The notes: generated from the letters alone by a model not told the origin. 64,000 bases of DNA from Virgibacillus proomii (GCF_018916875.1 NZ_JAHLNO010000029.1:1-64000), one strand, 5' to 3'; shown: positions 42,823-52,705, counted from the stretch's first letter. Program-made: numbers and translations.

Positions 42823-43000
42823 TATGTTAAGAAACGTTGAAATTTTGCGTAGAAAACGCTGCTCTGTCTATCAGTTCATATTTTACATATAATTAAAGCT
42901 AAGTCATAGTTATACCACTGTGGCAGTTAAAGAGTTAGTGATGTGAACGTTTTACTATGAAACCTTTTCCTATGCTATAATGAACATAACATAGTAATCC

Positions 43001-43032
43001 ATATAAAATGTTTCACGTGAAACATTTTATAT
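43001..43032. promoter_or_regulatory. parS centromere site before noc
   Basis: TGTTTCACGTGAAACA (43009–43024) is a perfect parS 16-mer bound by ParB/Spo0J. It is embedded in a 32-bp perfect palindrome extended by ATATAAAA/TTTTATAT. It lies 49 bases before noc. Confidence 0.95.
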
Positions 43033-43080
43033 TTTATACATAGATAGTTTTTAAAAGTACAATAGAGGTGGTGTGGGATT

Positions 43081-43959
43081 ATGGTGAAGCCCTTTAACCG
43101 TTTTTTTGGAATCGGTGATAAATCTGAAGTTGACGTCGATGAGGAGACGAATCATTCAGACGAGGTTATTCAGATTCCCGTTAAAAATATAAAACCTAAT
43201 CGATATCAGCCAAGATCGATATTTAGTGATGAAAAAATAAAAGAACTTGCTCAAACTATTCAAACCCATGGGATGATTCAACCAATTATTGTTCGCCAGT
43301 TGGATGAAACTGAAGAGGGCGAGGAACAATATGAAATTATTGCTGGGGAACGACGGTGGCGTGCTGTCAATTCTTTAGGTTGGGAATATATTTCTGCAAT
43401 TGTTAAGGAAATGACAGATACAGAAACGGCTTCAGTCGCTCTTATTGAAAATTTACAGCGGGAAGAGCTGACTGTAATTGAAGAAGCGGCTGCCTATGCA
43501 AAATTATTGGAGCTCCACTCCCTGACACAGGAAGCATTAGCACAGCGATTAGGTAAAAATCAATCAACCATAGCGAACAAGCTTCGACTATTAAAATTAC
43601 CAAATGCTGTACAAGAAGCGCTGCTAGAGAAATATATTACAGAAAGACATGCTCGTGCTTTAATTAAAATAAAGGATGAAGAACAGCAAATAAAACTATT
43701 GCAAGAGATAGTCGAAAAAGGTCTCAATGTTAAACAAACAGAAGATCGGATTACTAAAATAAATGAAAAGGATAAATCAATAAAGAAAAAGCCAACTGGA
43801 AAACGGAAGGGATTTAATAAAGACATCCGTATAGCTATGAATACGATTCGTCAATCATTAAATATGGTTTCCGATACAGGAGTCGAAGTGGAATCAGATG
43901 AACAAGATTTAGAAGATTATTATCAAATTACAATTAAGATACCAAAAAAGAAATCATAA
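43081..43959 (+). CDS. noc: Nucleoid occlusion protein Noc
   Basis: A 292-residue ParB paralogue. The N-terminus is a short amphipathic-like segment ([11 protein letters not shown]), a membrane-targeting region in known Noc. The CTP-binding ParB/Srx domain follows ([32 protein letters not shown]) and then a helix-turn-helix ([20 protein letters not shown]). Noc blocks FtsZ assembly over the nucleoid from sites like ATTTCCCGGGAAAT, one of which occurs at 55821–55836. It is upstream of parA/parB, distinguishing it from the true ParB at 45216. Confidence 0.94.
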   Translation: MVKPFNRFFGIGDKSEVDVDEETNHSDEVIQIPVKNIKPNRYQPRSIFSDEKIKELAQTIQTHGMIQPIIVRQLDETEEGEEQYEIIAGERRWRAVNSLGWEYISAIVKEMTDTETASVALIENLQREELTVIEEAAAYAKLLELHSLTQEALAQRLGKNQSTIANKLRLLKLPNAVQEALLEKYITERHARALIKIKDEEQQIKLLQEIVEKGLNVKQTEDRITKINEKDKSIKKKPTGKRKGFNKDIRIAMNTIRQSLNMVSDTGVEVESDEQDLEDYYQITIKIPKKKS

Positions 43960-44461
43960 TTTTACTTGTTACATAAGTAGAGAAAATTAATTTTGTAGTT
44001 TGTGTTTTGAGTATGAGTACAACACAACCATGTATCTGGCAAAACCGCAGTACTAGGCAAGTTTATCTTTAGGAATAGATTATCCTAAAATCAACGAGAC
44101 TAGTAACGTTTTTAGCAAAGTCTAATTATCTATAAATGAACCTATTGATAAATTAAATATATAGTAGGTACTTTAAAAAACATAATATTTATATTGATTT
44201 ATAAATATATATTCTATAAATACCCATCTTCTGTTCTGAAAGATGGGTATTTTATACATTTCTTCATTAGTTTTATGGAAAATAAAGCACAAAATATTAA
44301 AATAGCGGAATATGTCCATTAGTAAATTTAGAAAAAACCTTTATTTCATGCTTTCTTGCTCACCGGTAAATTACGAATTGCTAACAAAAGTAAAATTAGT
44401 CCACTATTTAATGAAAAAAGTGATAAAATAGATAGTATATTGTTTTTAGGTAGGTGTCAAC
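43960..44461. other. AT-rich gap between noc and parA
   Basis: No gene or recognised repeat apart from a terminator at 44218–44255. A short frame at 44356–44556 is a shadow of the parA start. Confidence 0.7.
44218..44255 (+). terminator. noc terminator
   Basis: AAATACCCATCTT pairs with AAGATGGGTATTT, loop CTGTTCTG, followed by TATAC. Works on either strand. Confidence 0.75.
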
Positions 44462-45235
44462 ATGGGAAAAATAATATCCATCGCAAATCAAAAAGGTGGT
44501 GTAGGAAAAACAACTTCATCGGTAAATCTAAGTGCATGTTTAGCACATTTAGGTAATAAAGTTCTTCTCGTGGATATTGATCCTCAGGGGAATGCAACAA
44601 GCGGAACAGGGATTAATAAAGCAGATGTAAAACATTGTATTTACAATGTTCTTGTAGAAGAACTACCTGCTGAAGAAGTGTGTATTCCAACAACTATAGA
44701 CAACTTAGATATCATACCTGCTACTATACAGCTTGCCGGTGCAGAAATTGAACTGGTGCCAACAATATCTAGAGAGATTCGCTTAAAAAAATCGTTGGAA
44801 AACTTGAAATCAGCCTATGACTATATTATTATTGATTGCCCTCCATCGTTAGGATTATTAACTTTGAATGCGTTAACTGCCTCAGATACGGTTATAATTC
44901 CAGTACAGTGCGAGTATTATGCATTAGAAGGGCTTAGTCAATTACTGAACACGATAAGACTTGTGCAAAAGCATCTTAATAAGACATTGATGATTGAAGG
45001 TGTACTATTAACAATGCTTGATGCCCGAACGAATCTCGGTTTACAAGTAATAGAGGAAGTGAAGAAATACTTTCAAGATAAAGTCTATCGAACGATAATT
45101 CCTAGAAATGTAAGACTAGGTGAGGCTCCAAGTCATGGTCTGCCAATTATTACTTATGATGCAAAATCAAAAGGCGCGGAAGTATATCTTGAATTAGCGA
45201 AGGAAGTGATGGCCAATGGCGAAAGGGTTAGGTAA
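44462..45235 (+). CDS. parA: Chromosome partitioning ATPase ParA/Soj
   Basis: A 257-residue ParA ATPase. The deviant Walker A is NQKGGVGKTTS (~9–19), Walker A' is VDIDPQGNATS and Walker B is DYIIIDCPPSLGLL. In Bacillus it acts with ParB in origin segregation and controls DnaA activity. TAGGTGTC precedes ATG 44462. It overlaps parB by 20 bases. Confidence 0.97.
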   Translation: MGKIISIANQKGGVGKTTSSVNLSACLAHLGNKVLLVDIDPQGNATSGTGINKADVKHCIYNVLVEELPAEEVCIPTTIDNLDIIPATIQLAGAEIELVPTISREIRLKKSLENLKSAYDYIIIDCPPSLGLLTLNALTASDTVIIPVQCEYYALEGLSQLLNTIRLVQKHLNKTLMIEGVLLTMLDARTNLGLQVIEEVKKYFQDKVYRTIIPRNVRLGEAPSHGLPIITYDAKSKGAEVYLELAKEVMANGERVR

Positions 45236-46052
45236 AGGGATTAATGCTCTGTTTCCAGATATTGAAGAAAAACATGATGATGTTATCGAGGAAATAGCTA
45301 TTAAAGATTGTCGCCCAAACCCATACCAACCACGAAAAACATTCCATGCTGATGCGATTGAAGAGTTGAAGGAATCTATCTTAGAATACGGTATCATTCA
45401 ACCTTTAATTGCTCGCAAAAGTATCAAGGGATATGAAATTGTTGTTGGCGAAAGAAGGTTTCGTGCTGCTAAAGAAGCAGGGTTAGAAAGCATACCGGTT
45501 ATCATTAAAGAATTAACGGATGAAAAAATGATGGAACTGGCACTTTTAGAGAATCTTCAACGTGAAGATTTGACGCCAATTGAAGAGGCACACGCCTATG
45601 CAAACTTAATGAACGAATTAAAGATAACTCAAGAGGAATTATCAAAACGTCTTGGAAAAAGCCGATCACATATCGCAAATATGATTCGCTTACTCTCTTT
45701 ACCAGAACAAGTTATCGCTTATATTAATAATGGGGAACTTTCAATGGGGCATGGCAGAGCTTTGTTAGGGCTAAAAGATAAAACAAAGCTCCAAGCAGTA
45801 GTGCAGAGAATTAGAAAAGAAAAGTTAAACGTACGACAAGTTGAAAAGTTAATTATCCAATTAAATGAAAGACCGGTTCAGAAGAAGGAAAAACCTAAGA
45901 AGGATTTGTTTATTAAAGAAAGGGAAACATTTCTTAGAGAAAGGTTCGGAACCGCTGTCTCCATTCAAAGAGGTAAACGAAAAGGAAAAATAGAAATTGA
46001 ATTTTATAGTGACGATGACCTCCAACGTATCATCGAAACGTTAGAAAACTAA
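45216..46052 (+). CDS. parB: Chromosome partitioning protein ParB/Spo0J
   Basis: A 278-residue ParB. MAKGLGKGINALFPD is the ParA-interacting N-terminus. The CTPase domain includes NPYQPRKTFHADAIEELKES and VVGERRFRAAKEAGLESIPV, then a helix-turn-helix (ITQEELSKRLGKSRSHIANM). It loads at parS sites, two of which (43009 and 46856) flank this operon, and recruits condensin to the origin. Its start lies inside parA, so translation is coupled. Confidence 0.97.
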   Translation: MAKGLGKGINALFPDIEEKHDDVIEEIAIKDCRPNPYQPRKTFHADAIEELKESILEYGIIQPLIARKSIKGYEIVVGERRFRAAKEAGLESIPVIIKELTDEKMMELALLENLQREDLTPIEEAHAYANLMNELKITQEELSKRLGKSRSHIANMIRLLSLPEQVIAYINNGELSMGHGRALLGLKDKTKLQAVVQRIRKEKLNVRQVEKLIIQLNERPVQKKEKPKKDLFIKERETFLRERFGTAVSIQRGKRKGKIEIEFYSDDDLQRIIETLEN

Positions 46053-46062
46053 TTGATAGGTA

Positions 46063-46093
46063 AAAGGCTGACATCTTATTGTCAGCTTTTTAT
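46063..46093 (+). terminator. parB terminator
   Basis: AAAAGGCTGACA and TGTCAGCTTTTT arms around TCTTAT. Confidence 0.85.
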
Positions 46094-46119
46094 ATCTTTA
46101 AGAACTTTTATTCTTTTTT

Positions 46120-46213
46120 ACACTATAGGAAAGTATAAAACTTTATGGTTTATAGTATAAGAAAAACTATAGCTTTCACCATAAAGACTTAGCGACAAGC
46201 CAAGTTTTTCTAA
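46120..46213 (+). repeat. Family A repeat
   Basis: CACTATAGGAAAGTATAAAA through GCGACAAGCCAAGTTTTTCT. One G-to-A change (ACTTAGC) weakens the terminator stem. Confidence 0.82.
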
Positions 46214-46855
46214 CATAATGGGAACTTGTTCGAAAGTAGCTTTTCTAGCTTTACACGTTTAAGTACCAAGCCAACTACGATCTTCTTTCTACGATAAGTC
46301 AACATTGACTCGAATCTAAAGGAAGGCTGACTAAAAGCGGGCTTGCCGTAAAGCGTCGGCATACCTCTGTTTTAGAGGCATATTTCTTTATCCTGATGTA
46401 AGGAGCCATATTTCTCTCATTTGAAAATTAGCTTAATATATTGTGAACTTTTATAAGAGGAAACGCCTCCTAAATACCTGATTTGTTCAGATCGATAGAC
46501 AGATGAGCTTCAGAAGCAATACATCACACTTTTCAAGGATGTCGATCATAAAGACGTTGCAACAGGACAGGGTACGCTTCTTGAATAAGCACCGCACGCA
46601 GAAAAAGTGTTTTTCTTTTTCAAGGACAGGGTACGCTACGTAATCAATACACACCGCGGTTTTTCAAGGACTACCGAATTTTTTAACCTTAGTTCCAATT
46701 CAAGGAGAGGTACGCTTTTAATAAAGTATCACTGTATTTCGTGGTAAGTTCTCCTGTTTACCCATGCCTATAGAGCGTTTGCACTTTTTGTACATATTGT
46801 TATTTTTGGTGTACATGACCTTTTTATCAAAAAAATAGATTACTAGAGTAAAGAA

Positions 46856-46871
46856 TGTTTCACGTGAAACA
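46856..46871. promoter_or_regulatory. parS centromere site
   Basis: Perfect TGTTTCACGTGAAACA, 800 bases after parB. Confidence 0.95.
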
Positions 46872-46974
46872 CAAAATAATAGCTTACGATTGGATGACAT
46901 TTGTAAAGAGATAATAATAGGCTTCTAAACAAAGCAGGTATAAGTTGAACTGATGTATTGAAAGGGGAAAGGAT

Positions 46975-47679
46975 ATGGCATTATACGGTACTATTGTTAA
47001 TGGAATATTAATTATTATTGGAAGTTCACTTGGCTTCTTATTTACAAAAATTCCTGAAAGATATAAAGAAACGATTATGCAAGGAATAGGACTATCAGTC
47101 ATGTTAATCGGTTTGCAAATGGCGATTGCTGCAGAAAATATAATTGTTGTTTTACTCAGTCTATTAACTGGTGCTATCATAGGTGAGTTCTTTCAATTAG
47201 AAAAGGGTTTAGAAAGTTTAGGGGAATGGTTAAGTAGTAAATTTGCAACATCAAATACTAGTGATCGGATGTCACAAGGTTTTATTACTGCTTCGTTAAT
47301 TTTCGTGATCGGTGCCATGTCCATAATTGGTGCATTAGATAGTGGCATACGGGGAAATCATGAAGTTTTAATCACTAAAGGTATTTTAGATGGATTTGTT
47401 GCCTTAGTACTAACGACAACTTTAGGATTTGGTGTTTTGTTCTCCGTGTTTCCTGTTGTTTTATACCAAGGAGCAATCACTTTATTAGCCACTCAAATTG
47501 ATAGACTAGTACCGAGTGCTTTTTTAAATGGATTGATTGCTGAATTGACGGCAGTAGGCGGTATCCTTATCTTAGCAATTGGATTAAACTTCTTAAACAT
47601 TACTACCATTCGAATTGGAAACTTGCTGCCTGCAGTTTTTACAGTCGGTATTATCTATTATTTCTATCAATTATTTTAA
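46975..47679 (+). CDS. DUF554 membrane protein
   Basis: A 234-residue membrane protein of the DUF554 (YqgA-like) family with about six hydrophobic segments. Typical segments are YGTIVNGILIIIGSSLGFLF at the N-terminus, LLTGAIIGEFFQLEKGLESL, and FVIGAMSIIGALDSGIRGNH. Function is unknown; transport is presumed. GGGGAAAGG lies just before ATG 46975. It is placed between parB and yyaC. Confidence 0.9.
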   Translation: MALYGTIVNGILIIIGSSLGFLFTKIPERYKETIMQGIGLSVMLIGLQMAIAAENIIVVLLSLLTGAIIGEFFQLEKGLESLGEWLSSKFATSNTSDRMSQGFITASLIFVIGAMSIIGALDSGIRGNHEVLITKGILDGFVALVLTTTLGFGVLFSVFPVVLYQGAITLLATQIDRLVPSAFLNGLIAELTAVGGILILAIGLNFLNITTIRIGNLLPAVFTVGIIYYFYQLF

Positions 47680-48185
47680 TAGAATATATAATTTATACTG
47701 TATCTAAGCTGACGTAAGACTCCCGATTCAAAATTTATAGAGAATACAGAAGTCTAAGTGGGGGTAACGGTATTTAAATGCCCAATTCATTTGGTGCGAT
47801 AGGATCAGAGAGACTGCTTACAAAGATATCGTACGCAGAAAAAGTCTTTTGCTTTTTCAAGGACGCCTGAGATTTTAGCTTTTGTTCTACTTCTATTAGT
47901 GGGGAACGATTGAAAAGCCCCACTGATAGAAGTTTTCCTTTATCTTTTAAGTCATTCAAAGATAACAATAAAGTGAAACTTCATTCAGTAGGAGTTTTCT
48001 TCCATCTCCTACTGATGTTAGTACCGTAAGGGTATGACCTAAAGGCCCTTGAACGAATCGGGCATTTAGGTGCCGTTTTCTCCCACTTCAACCCTTTTGT
48101 ACCAACTCAGGCTCTTGAAGTGGGAGTCTTACGGCACCTTACATACGGGATAAATCTCTTGAATGGTTATGGATGCTTATAAAAA
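47680..48185. other. Gap with two inverted family C copies
   Basis: No gene. Family C minus-strand (~47700–47800), family D unit minus-strand (~47815–47865) and a well-preserved family C plus-strand copy (47968–48152) face each other, so this region could form a large fold-back. Confidence 0.8.
47968..48152 (+). repeat. Family C structured repeat, reference copy
   Basis: Three stems: CAGTAGGAG/CTCCTACTG (47986–47994 with 48006–48014), ACCTAAA/TTTAGGT with GCCC/GGGC (48037–48071), and GGTGCCGT/ACGGCACC (48069–48076 with 48131–48138), the last enclosing CTCCCACTTCAA/TTGAAGTGGGAG. It starts ATAAAGTGAAACTTCATT and ends ACATACGGGATAAA. Confidence 0.88.
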
Positions 48186-48803
48186 TTAGATAATGGAAGA
48201 GTTAGATCCTTGCGTAATAATGGCAGGGGAAGTTTTTCTGAATGTTAAACGCTGATCTAATTCGTTCAAAAGCTCAGCGATAGATCGAGCCATCGCCATC
48301 ACAAGGTTAAGTCTCGTGTTTTGTAAAACGGAATATTCCATAAATCCACTAATATTTACGACACCTGTAATATGAATATCCCCGATTGGTGGTAATAGTT
48401 TATTCAGTGCAGCACCCGGTTTGATTGCACCTTTTCCGGCAATAATTTGCCCCACTGAAGTTGCTTTTCCTAAACAAGCATCGATTGCGATAATAAATGG
48501 ATGATGATATGTTGCTTCAATACTGTTTATATATTCTGTTAAGTTAGTTGCATGAACTGGATTATCTAATGTTCCATATATGGATATATGTTTTAGTTTT
48601 TTTTCTGCAATGAAGCTTCCAACCAGCGGCCCTAAAGAATCACCTGTTGAACGATCAGTACCTATAGATAAAACGATATATTCTCGTGGCACTTGTGGCA
48701 TCCAAGAAATCATGTGTTCCAGCATGAAAGGAATGAGCTTAGGATCACTATGATGCATACGATAATTCTTTTTTCTATTATCAAATGTGTTTTTTAAATT
48801 CAT
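48186..48803 (-). CDS. yyaC: Sporulation protein YyaC (DUF1256)
   Basis: A 205-residue protein of the DUF1256/YyaC family, related to the spore germination protease/hydrogenase-maturation fold. Motifs: YIVLSIGTDRSTGDSLGPLV, IIAIDACLGKATSVGQIIAG, KPGAALNKLLPPIGDIHITG. It is expressed in the mother cell/forespore in Bacillus; the biochemical role is not firmly known. It is the only minus-strand gene between parB and ychF, the same inverted placement as in Bacillus subtilis. GGAGG precedes ATG 48803. Confidence 0.92.
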   Translation of the reverse strand: MNLKNTFDNRKKNYRMHHSDPKLIPFMLEHMISWMPQVPREYIVLSIGTDRSTGDSLGPLVGSFIAEKKLKHISIYGTLDNPVHATNLTEYINSIEATYHHPFIIAIDACLGKATSVGQIIAGKGAIKPGAALNKLLPPIGDIHITGVVNISGFMEYSVLQNTRLNLVMAMARSIAELLNELDQRLTFRKTSPAIITQGSNSSII

Positions 48804-48889
48804 AGCTTATCCTCCAAAAACATATTGGTATAGTATACGGTTATTTTTTTTAATCTATACATGGAATATAAAACATTGGGGGAAATAGG

Positions 48890-49918
48890 ATGGTTAATGC
48901 AGGAATGAAATGGATGTTTCTAATCATTGGAACAACAATCGGTGCCGGTTATGCTTCTGGAAGGGAAATATGGCAATTTTTTGGGCATGAAAGTGGACTA
49001 GCAATTATTCTATTTGCCCTCTTCTTTACAATTTGTTGTATTGTAATTATGACGATTAGCTATGAGCAAAGATCAACCCATTACTTGCCAGTTTTACGGG
49101 AAATTGTCGGTGTAAGATTGACGGGAATATATGATGTTATGATTTTTGTTTATTTATTTACAACAACAGTAATAATGATAGCAGGTAGTGGAGCAACATC
49201 TCAGGCGTTTAACTTCTCATATTGGTGGGGGATAAGTATAATAATTATTGCTTTAATTATTTTGTTTATAAAAGGGATCAATGGACTTTTGTCAATGAAT
49301 CAATTTATACTTCCATTGCTATTAACCGGACTTTTATTTGTACTATTGTGGTTTACATATGATCAAAAGCTTGACTTATTTGCACATTGGCATGAGCAAC
49401 GTAATTGGATAGCGGCTTTTCCGTTTACGGCTCTTAATATCCTTCCATTGATAGCAGTATTAGGTGCAATTGGAAATAAAGTTCATTCAAAACAAGAAAT
49501 TTGGATTGCTTCGGTCGGCAGTGGACTCATATTAGGAGTTATTTCTTTTATTTATAATAATAGTTTAATTCAGATCGCTGATGAAATATTATTGTACGAG
49601 ATTCCATTATTTGCAATTATGAAGAATTATCCATTTCAAATGCTTGTTTTTATGAGTATTCTATTGTGGTTTGCTATTTTCACCACAGCAGCAGCCGGAA
49701 TTCTAGGCATAGTTACAAGAATTCAGGATTATATTCAACAACCTATGTGGTTGCATGTTTGCCTTACCTTAGCTACAATGATTCCATTAACAGCATTAGG
49801 ATTTTCAACATTGATTGAATATCTATATCCAATCTATGGAATTTTAAATCTATACGTATTAACAAGACTGTTATTCTTTCCGATTTGGAACAAAATAGAT
49901 AACAAAAAAGCATCATAA
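48890..49918 (+). CDS. YkvI-type membrane protein
   Basis: A 342-residue polytopic protein with about ten hydrophobic segments and an APC-like start MKWMFLIIGTTIGAGYASGR. The GAGYASGREIWQFFG signature is typical of the YkvI family, related to amino-acid/branched transporters. Substrate unknown. GGGGGAAATAGG precedes ATG 48890. It is followed 20 bases later by mscS and may be co-transcribed. Confidence 0.8.
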   Translation: MVNAGMKWMFLIIGTTIGAGYASGREIWQFFGHESGLAIILFALFFTICCIVIMTISYEQRSTHYLPVLREIVGVRLTGIYDVMIFVYLFTTTVIMIAGSGATSQAFNFSYWWGISIIIIALIILFIKGINGLLSMNQFILPLLLTGLLFVLLWFTYDQKLDLFAHWHEQRNWIAAFPFTALNILPLIAVLGAIGNKVHSKQEIWIASVGSGLILGVISFIYNNSLIQIADEILLYEIPLFAIMKNYPFQMLVFMSILLWFAIFTTAAAGILGIVTRIQDYIQQPMWLHVCLTLATMIPLTALGFSTLIEYLYPIYGILNLYVLTRLLFFPIWNKIDNKKAS

Positions 49919-49937
49919 CCAGTTTGGGAGGTATAAG

Positions 49938-50957
49938 ATGAAGCTATCTCAGAACAAAATAGAAGATGAAGTAGAACAAGGAATAGATAAAGTAAATAAC
50001 CAATTAACAGGCTTTTGGGAATATATAACCGGACCAGAATTATGGTGGGCTGTTGTGGAGGGTATCATCAGCATTATCGTTATTCTCCTTTTAGCCTATA
50101 CAGCAGTGCGAATTAGTCGCAAGCTAGTGGACCGTTTGTTTAAGAAACGAGAAAAGGGTCCAATTCGTATCTCCGAACGCCGTGAAAATACATTAAAAAA
50201 ATTAATTAAAAATGTTGTACAATATATTGTATATTTTATTGCTCTTATTATGATTCTTGACGGAGTATTTGGCTTCAAAGTAGGCGCGTTAATAGCAGGT
50301 GCAGGAGTTGCTGGTCTAGCAATCGGCTTTGGTGCCCAAAACCTCGTTCGAGATGTTATCTCAGGCTTTTTTATTATTTTTGAAGATCAATTTTCTGTAG
50401 GTGATTATGTCAAGGTTTCCGGCATAGAAGGTACAGTAGAAGAAATAGGTTTACGTACAACCAAAGTATTAAGCTGGACAGGCGAAATGCATATTTTACC
50501 CAATGGAAATATAACGCAAGTCGTCAATTACTCTATCCATAATGGATTAGCTATTGTAGATGTAAATGTTCCATATGAAAATAGTGTCGATGATGCAGAA
50601 AGATTAATTAATGAAGTTGCAGCAGCGCTACCAGATAAATATGACTTTCTTGTTGGAACACCGGAGATTATTGGGGTACAAAATCTCGCAGCCTCCCACT
50701 TTGTAATTCGTGTAATAACGGAAACACTACCTGGTTTCCAGTGGGCTGGGGAGCGTAATATTCGACGTGATATCCAGGATTATTTATACAGAAACGGTAT
50801 TGAAATTCCTGCTCAACGGATAGTCATGTATTCACGAGAACAAAAGGAAAATTTGTTAGATAAAAGTCAAATGCAACAATTACAATCAAATTCACACATA
50901 CAAGGAGCTTATTCAAACGATGATGAACCAGAACAGTCTCAAGAAGGCGATCGATAA
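49938..50957 (+). CDS. mscS: Mechanosensitive ion channel, MscS family
   Basis: A 339-residue channel releasing solutes on hypo-osmotic shock. Three membrane segments precede the pore helix GALIAGAGVAGLAIGFGAQN, then LVRDVISGFFIIFEDQFSVG, the beta domain and a cytoplasmic cage. The C-terminal ~40 residues are hydrophilic (Gln/Asn/Glu-rich) and variable. GGGAGG precedes ATG 49938. The gene name is by family; several paralogues usually exist. Confidence 0.92.
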   Translation: MKLSQNKIEDEVEQGIDKVNNQLTGFWEYITGPELWWAVVEGIISIIVILLLAYTAVRISRKLVDRLFKKREKGPIRISERRENTLKKLIKNVVQYIVYFIALIMILDGVFGFKVGALIAGAGVAGLAIGFGAQNLVRDVISGFFIIFEDQFSVGDYVKVSGIEGTVEEIGLRTTKVLSWTGEMHILPNGNITQVVNYSIHNGLAIVDVNVPYENSVDDAERLINEVAAALPDKYDFLVGTPEIIGVQNLAASHFVIRVITETLPGFQWAGERNIRRDIQDYLYRNGIEIPAQRIVMYSREQKENLLDKSQMQQLQSNSHIQGAYSNDDEPEQSQEGDR

Positions 50958-50999
50958 ATAAATGCTATAATATAAGGAAGAAAAAAAACGAGGAGTAGA

Positions 51000-51203
51000 A
51001 TGAAAATGGAAGGAAAACAATTTGGACTTCATGACGTTGTAAAAATGAAAAAGCCCCATCCATGTGGAGAAAATCGGTGGAGAATTATTCGAATGGGAAT
51101 GGATATCCGTATTAAATGTTTAGGTTGTGATCATAGTGTTATGATTCCACGAAAGCAGTTTGAGAAAAAAATGAAGAAAGTATTAGAAAGAAAAGAGCAA
51201 TAG
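51000..51203 (+). CDS. yyzM: DUF951 small protein YyzM
   Basis: A 67-residue protein. HPCGENRWRIIRMGMDIRIK followed by CLGCDHSVMIPR is the DUF951 signature, with Cys/His that may bind zinc. It is found next to mscS and ychF in Bacillus; function unknown. GAGGAG precedes ATG 51000. Confidence 0.9.
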   Translation: MKMEGKQFGLHDVVKMKKPHPCGENRWRIIRMGMDIRIKCLGCDHSVMIPRKQFEKKMKKVLERKEQ

Positions 51204-51575
51204 AACAAATCTAATATCTACGTTTTTTTTAACTTACTCATTTAGATTAGATATTTAGCTATTAGCAGACATAGCTTTTCTAATCATATAATTATTAAGC
51301 AACTGTTAGTAAAATTGAATGAAGTAATATGATTTATCTTAACGTATTCAGATAAACATTTCTACCTATAAAAATGGAGTTTTCAGTGGTAAAATGGTAT
51401 AATATAAGGTAGATAAAAAGAAAAACAGAAATATAATAGGGTAAGAGGCAAAAGTAGGCATATTAAACTTGCCTACTTTTGTTTTTTGTCTGCTTGTCAT
51501 TTTTTTTGCTTGTATCTATAATTAAAGGAACAAACGTGTTCTTATGAATGGAATCCTTAAGGAGTTGAAATTTGC
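51204..51575. other. Gap before ychF with a possible short transcript
   Basis: No gene. A -10-like TATAAT near 51403 and a terminator at 51447–51488 (AAAAGTAGGCA/TGCCTACTTTT plus GTTTTTTG) bracket about 80 bases. A small RNA or leader is possible but unproven. Confidence 0.5.
51447..51488 (+). terminator. Terminator upstream of ychF
   Basis: AAAAGTAGGCA and TGCCTACTTTT arms followed by GTTTTTTG. Confidence 0.8.
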
Positions 51576-52676
51576 ATGTCATTAACAGCAGGAATTGTTG
51601 GTCTTCCAAATGTTGGTAAATCAACATTGTTTAATGCTATTACTCAAGCTGGGGCAGAAGCAGCAAATTATCCATTTGCTACGATTGACCCTAATGTTGG
51701 AATTGTGGAAGTGCCCGACAAACGCTTAAATAAATTAACTGAATTAGTAAAACCAAAAAAAACAGTACCTACGACATTTGAATTCACAGATATTGCTGGT
51801 ATTGTGAAGGGAGCTAGTAAAGGAGAAGGATTAGGAAACCAGTTTTTATCACATATTCGTCAGGTAGATGCGATTTGTCAGGTCGTCCGCTGTTTTCAAG
51901 ATAATAACATTACCCATGTCTCTGGAAAAGTAGATCCAGTTGATGATATGGATACGATTAATTTAGAATTAATCCTTGCAGATTTAGAAACGATAAATAA
52001 ACGGTTGCAACGAGTAGAGAAGCTAGCACGTCAAAAGGAAAAGACGGCGGTTTTAGAATATGATGTTCTCCTGAAGTTAAAAACAGGGTTAGAAGAAGAA
52101 AAACCTGCAAGAGCACTAGAATTTACAGAAGAACAACGTAAACTAGTGAAGGGTTTGCATCTTCTGACAAGTAAACCAATGCTTTATGTTGCAAACGTTA
52201 GTGAAGATGAAGTAACGGATCCTGATGCCAATGAAAACGTACAGAAAGTAAAGGAATATGCGATTAAAGAGGATGCGGAAGTGATTGTCGTCTGTGCGAA
52301 GATTGAAGAAGAAATTTCTGAACTAGATCCGGAAGAGAAGAAGCTGTTCTTAGATGAATTAGGAATTACAGAATCAGGTTTAGACCAATTGATTAAGGCA
52401 TCTTATCAATTATTAGGCTTAGCTACTTATTTTACAGCTGGAGAACAAGAGGTGCGAGCTTGGACATTTCGTAAAGGAATTAAAGCACCAAAAGCAGCAG
52501 GTATTATTCATACCGATTTTGAACGAGGTTTTATCCGTGCAGAGACGGTTTCTTATGAAGATTTATTAGCAGCAGGTTCAATGGCTAAAGCTAGAGAAAA
52601 TGGGAAAGTAAGGTTAGAAGGAAAAGAATATATCGTACAAGATGGAGATGTTATTCATTTCCGATTTAATGTTTAA
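51576..52676 (+). CDS. ychF: Redox-responsive ATPase YchF
   Basis: A 366-residue Obg-family P-loop protein. GIVGLPNVGKSTLFNAIT is the P-loop, FTDIAGIVKGASKGEGLGNQ is G3, and the altered G4 NVSE favours ATP over GTP. A TGS domain follows near the C-terminus (FTAGEQEVRAWTFRKGIKAP). It binds ribosomes. AAGGAG precedes ATG 51576. It is directly upstream of the rpsF promoter. Confidence 0.97.
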   Translation: MSLTAGIVGLPNVGKSTLFNAITQAGAEAANYPFATIDPNVGIVEVPDKRLNKLTELVKPKKTVPTTFEFTDIAGIVKGASKGEGLGNQFLSHIRQVDAICQVVRCFQDNNITHVSGKVDPVDDMDTINLELILADLETINKRLQRVEKLARQKEKTAVLEYDVLLKLKTGLEEEKPARALEFTEEQRKLVKGLHLLTSKPMLYVANVSEDEVTDPDANENVQKVKEYAIKEDAEVIVVCAKIEEEISELDPEEKKLFLDELGITESGLDQLIKASYQLLGLATYFTAGEQEVRAWTFRKGIKAPKAAGIIHTDFERGFIRAETVSYEDLLAAGSMAKARENGKVRLEGKEYIVQDGDVIHFRFNV

Positions 52677-52705
52677 TCAAACGTAAAAAAGGATCTCTCG
52701 AAACC

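Larger units (their letters stand above)
42220..43080. other. Gap between rsmG and noc: repeats and a parS site
   Basis: No gene. Family C (minus, ~42291–42410), a family D unit (minus, ~42420–42480), family A (42726–42822) and a parS site in a 32-bp perfect palindrome (43001–43032). Confidence 0.8.
46053..46974. other. Gap between parB and DUF554 gene: repeats and parS
   Basis: No gene. In order: terminator, family A (46120–46213), family E (~46250–46385), family C minus-strand (~46388–46490), family D units minus-strand (~46580–46640), parS (46856–46871). Confidence 0.8.

Noticed and set aside
46718-47180. Minus-strand frames around parS and the DUF554 gene
   Set aside because: One spans the parS site and repeats, the other is antisense to DUF554; neither has start signals.
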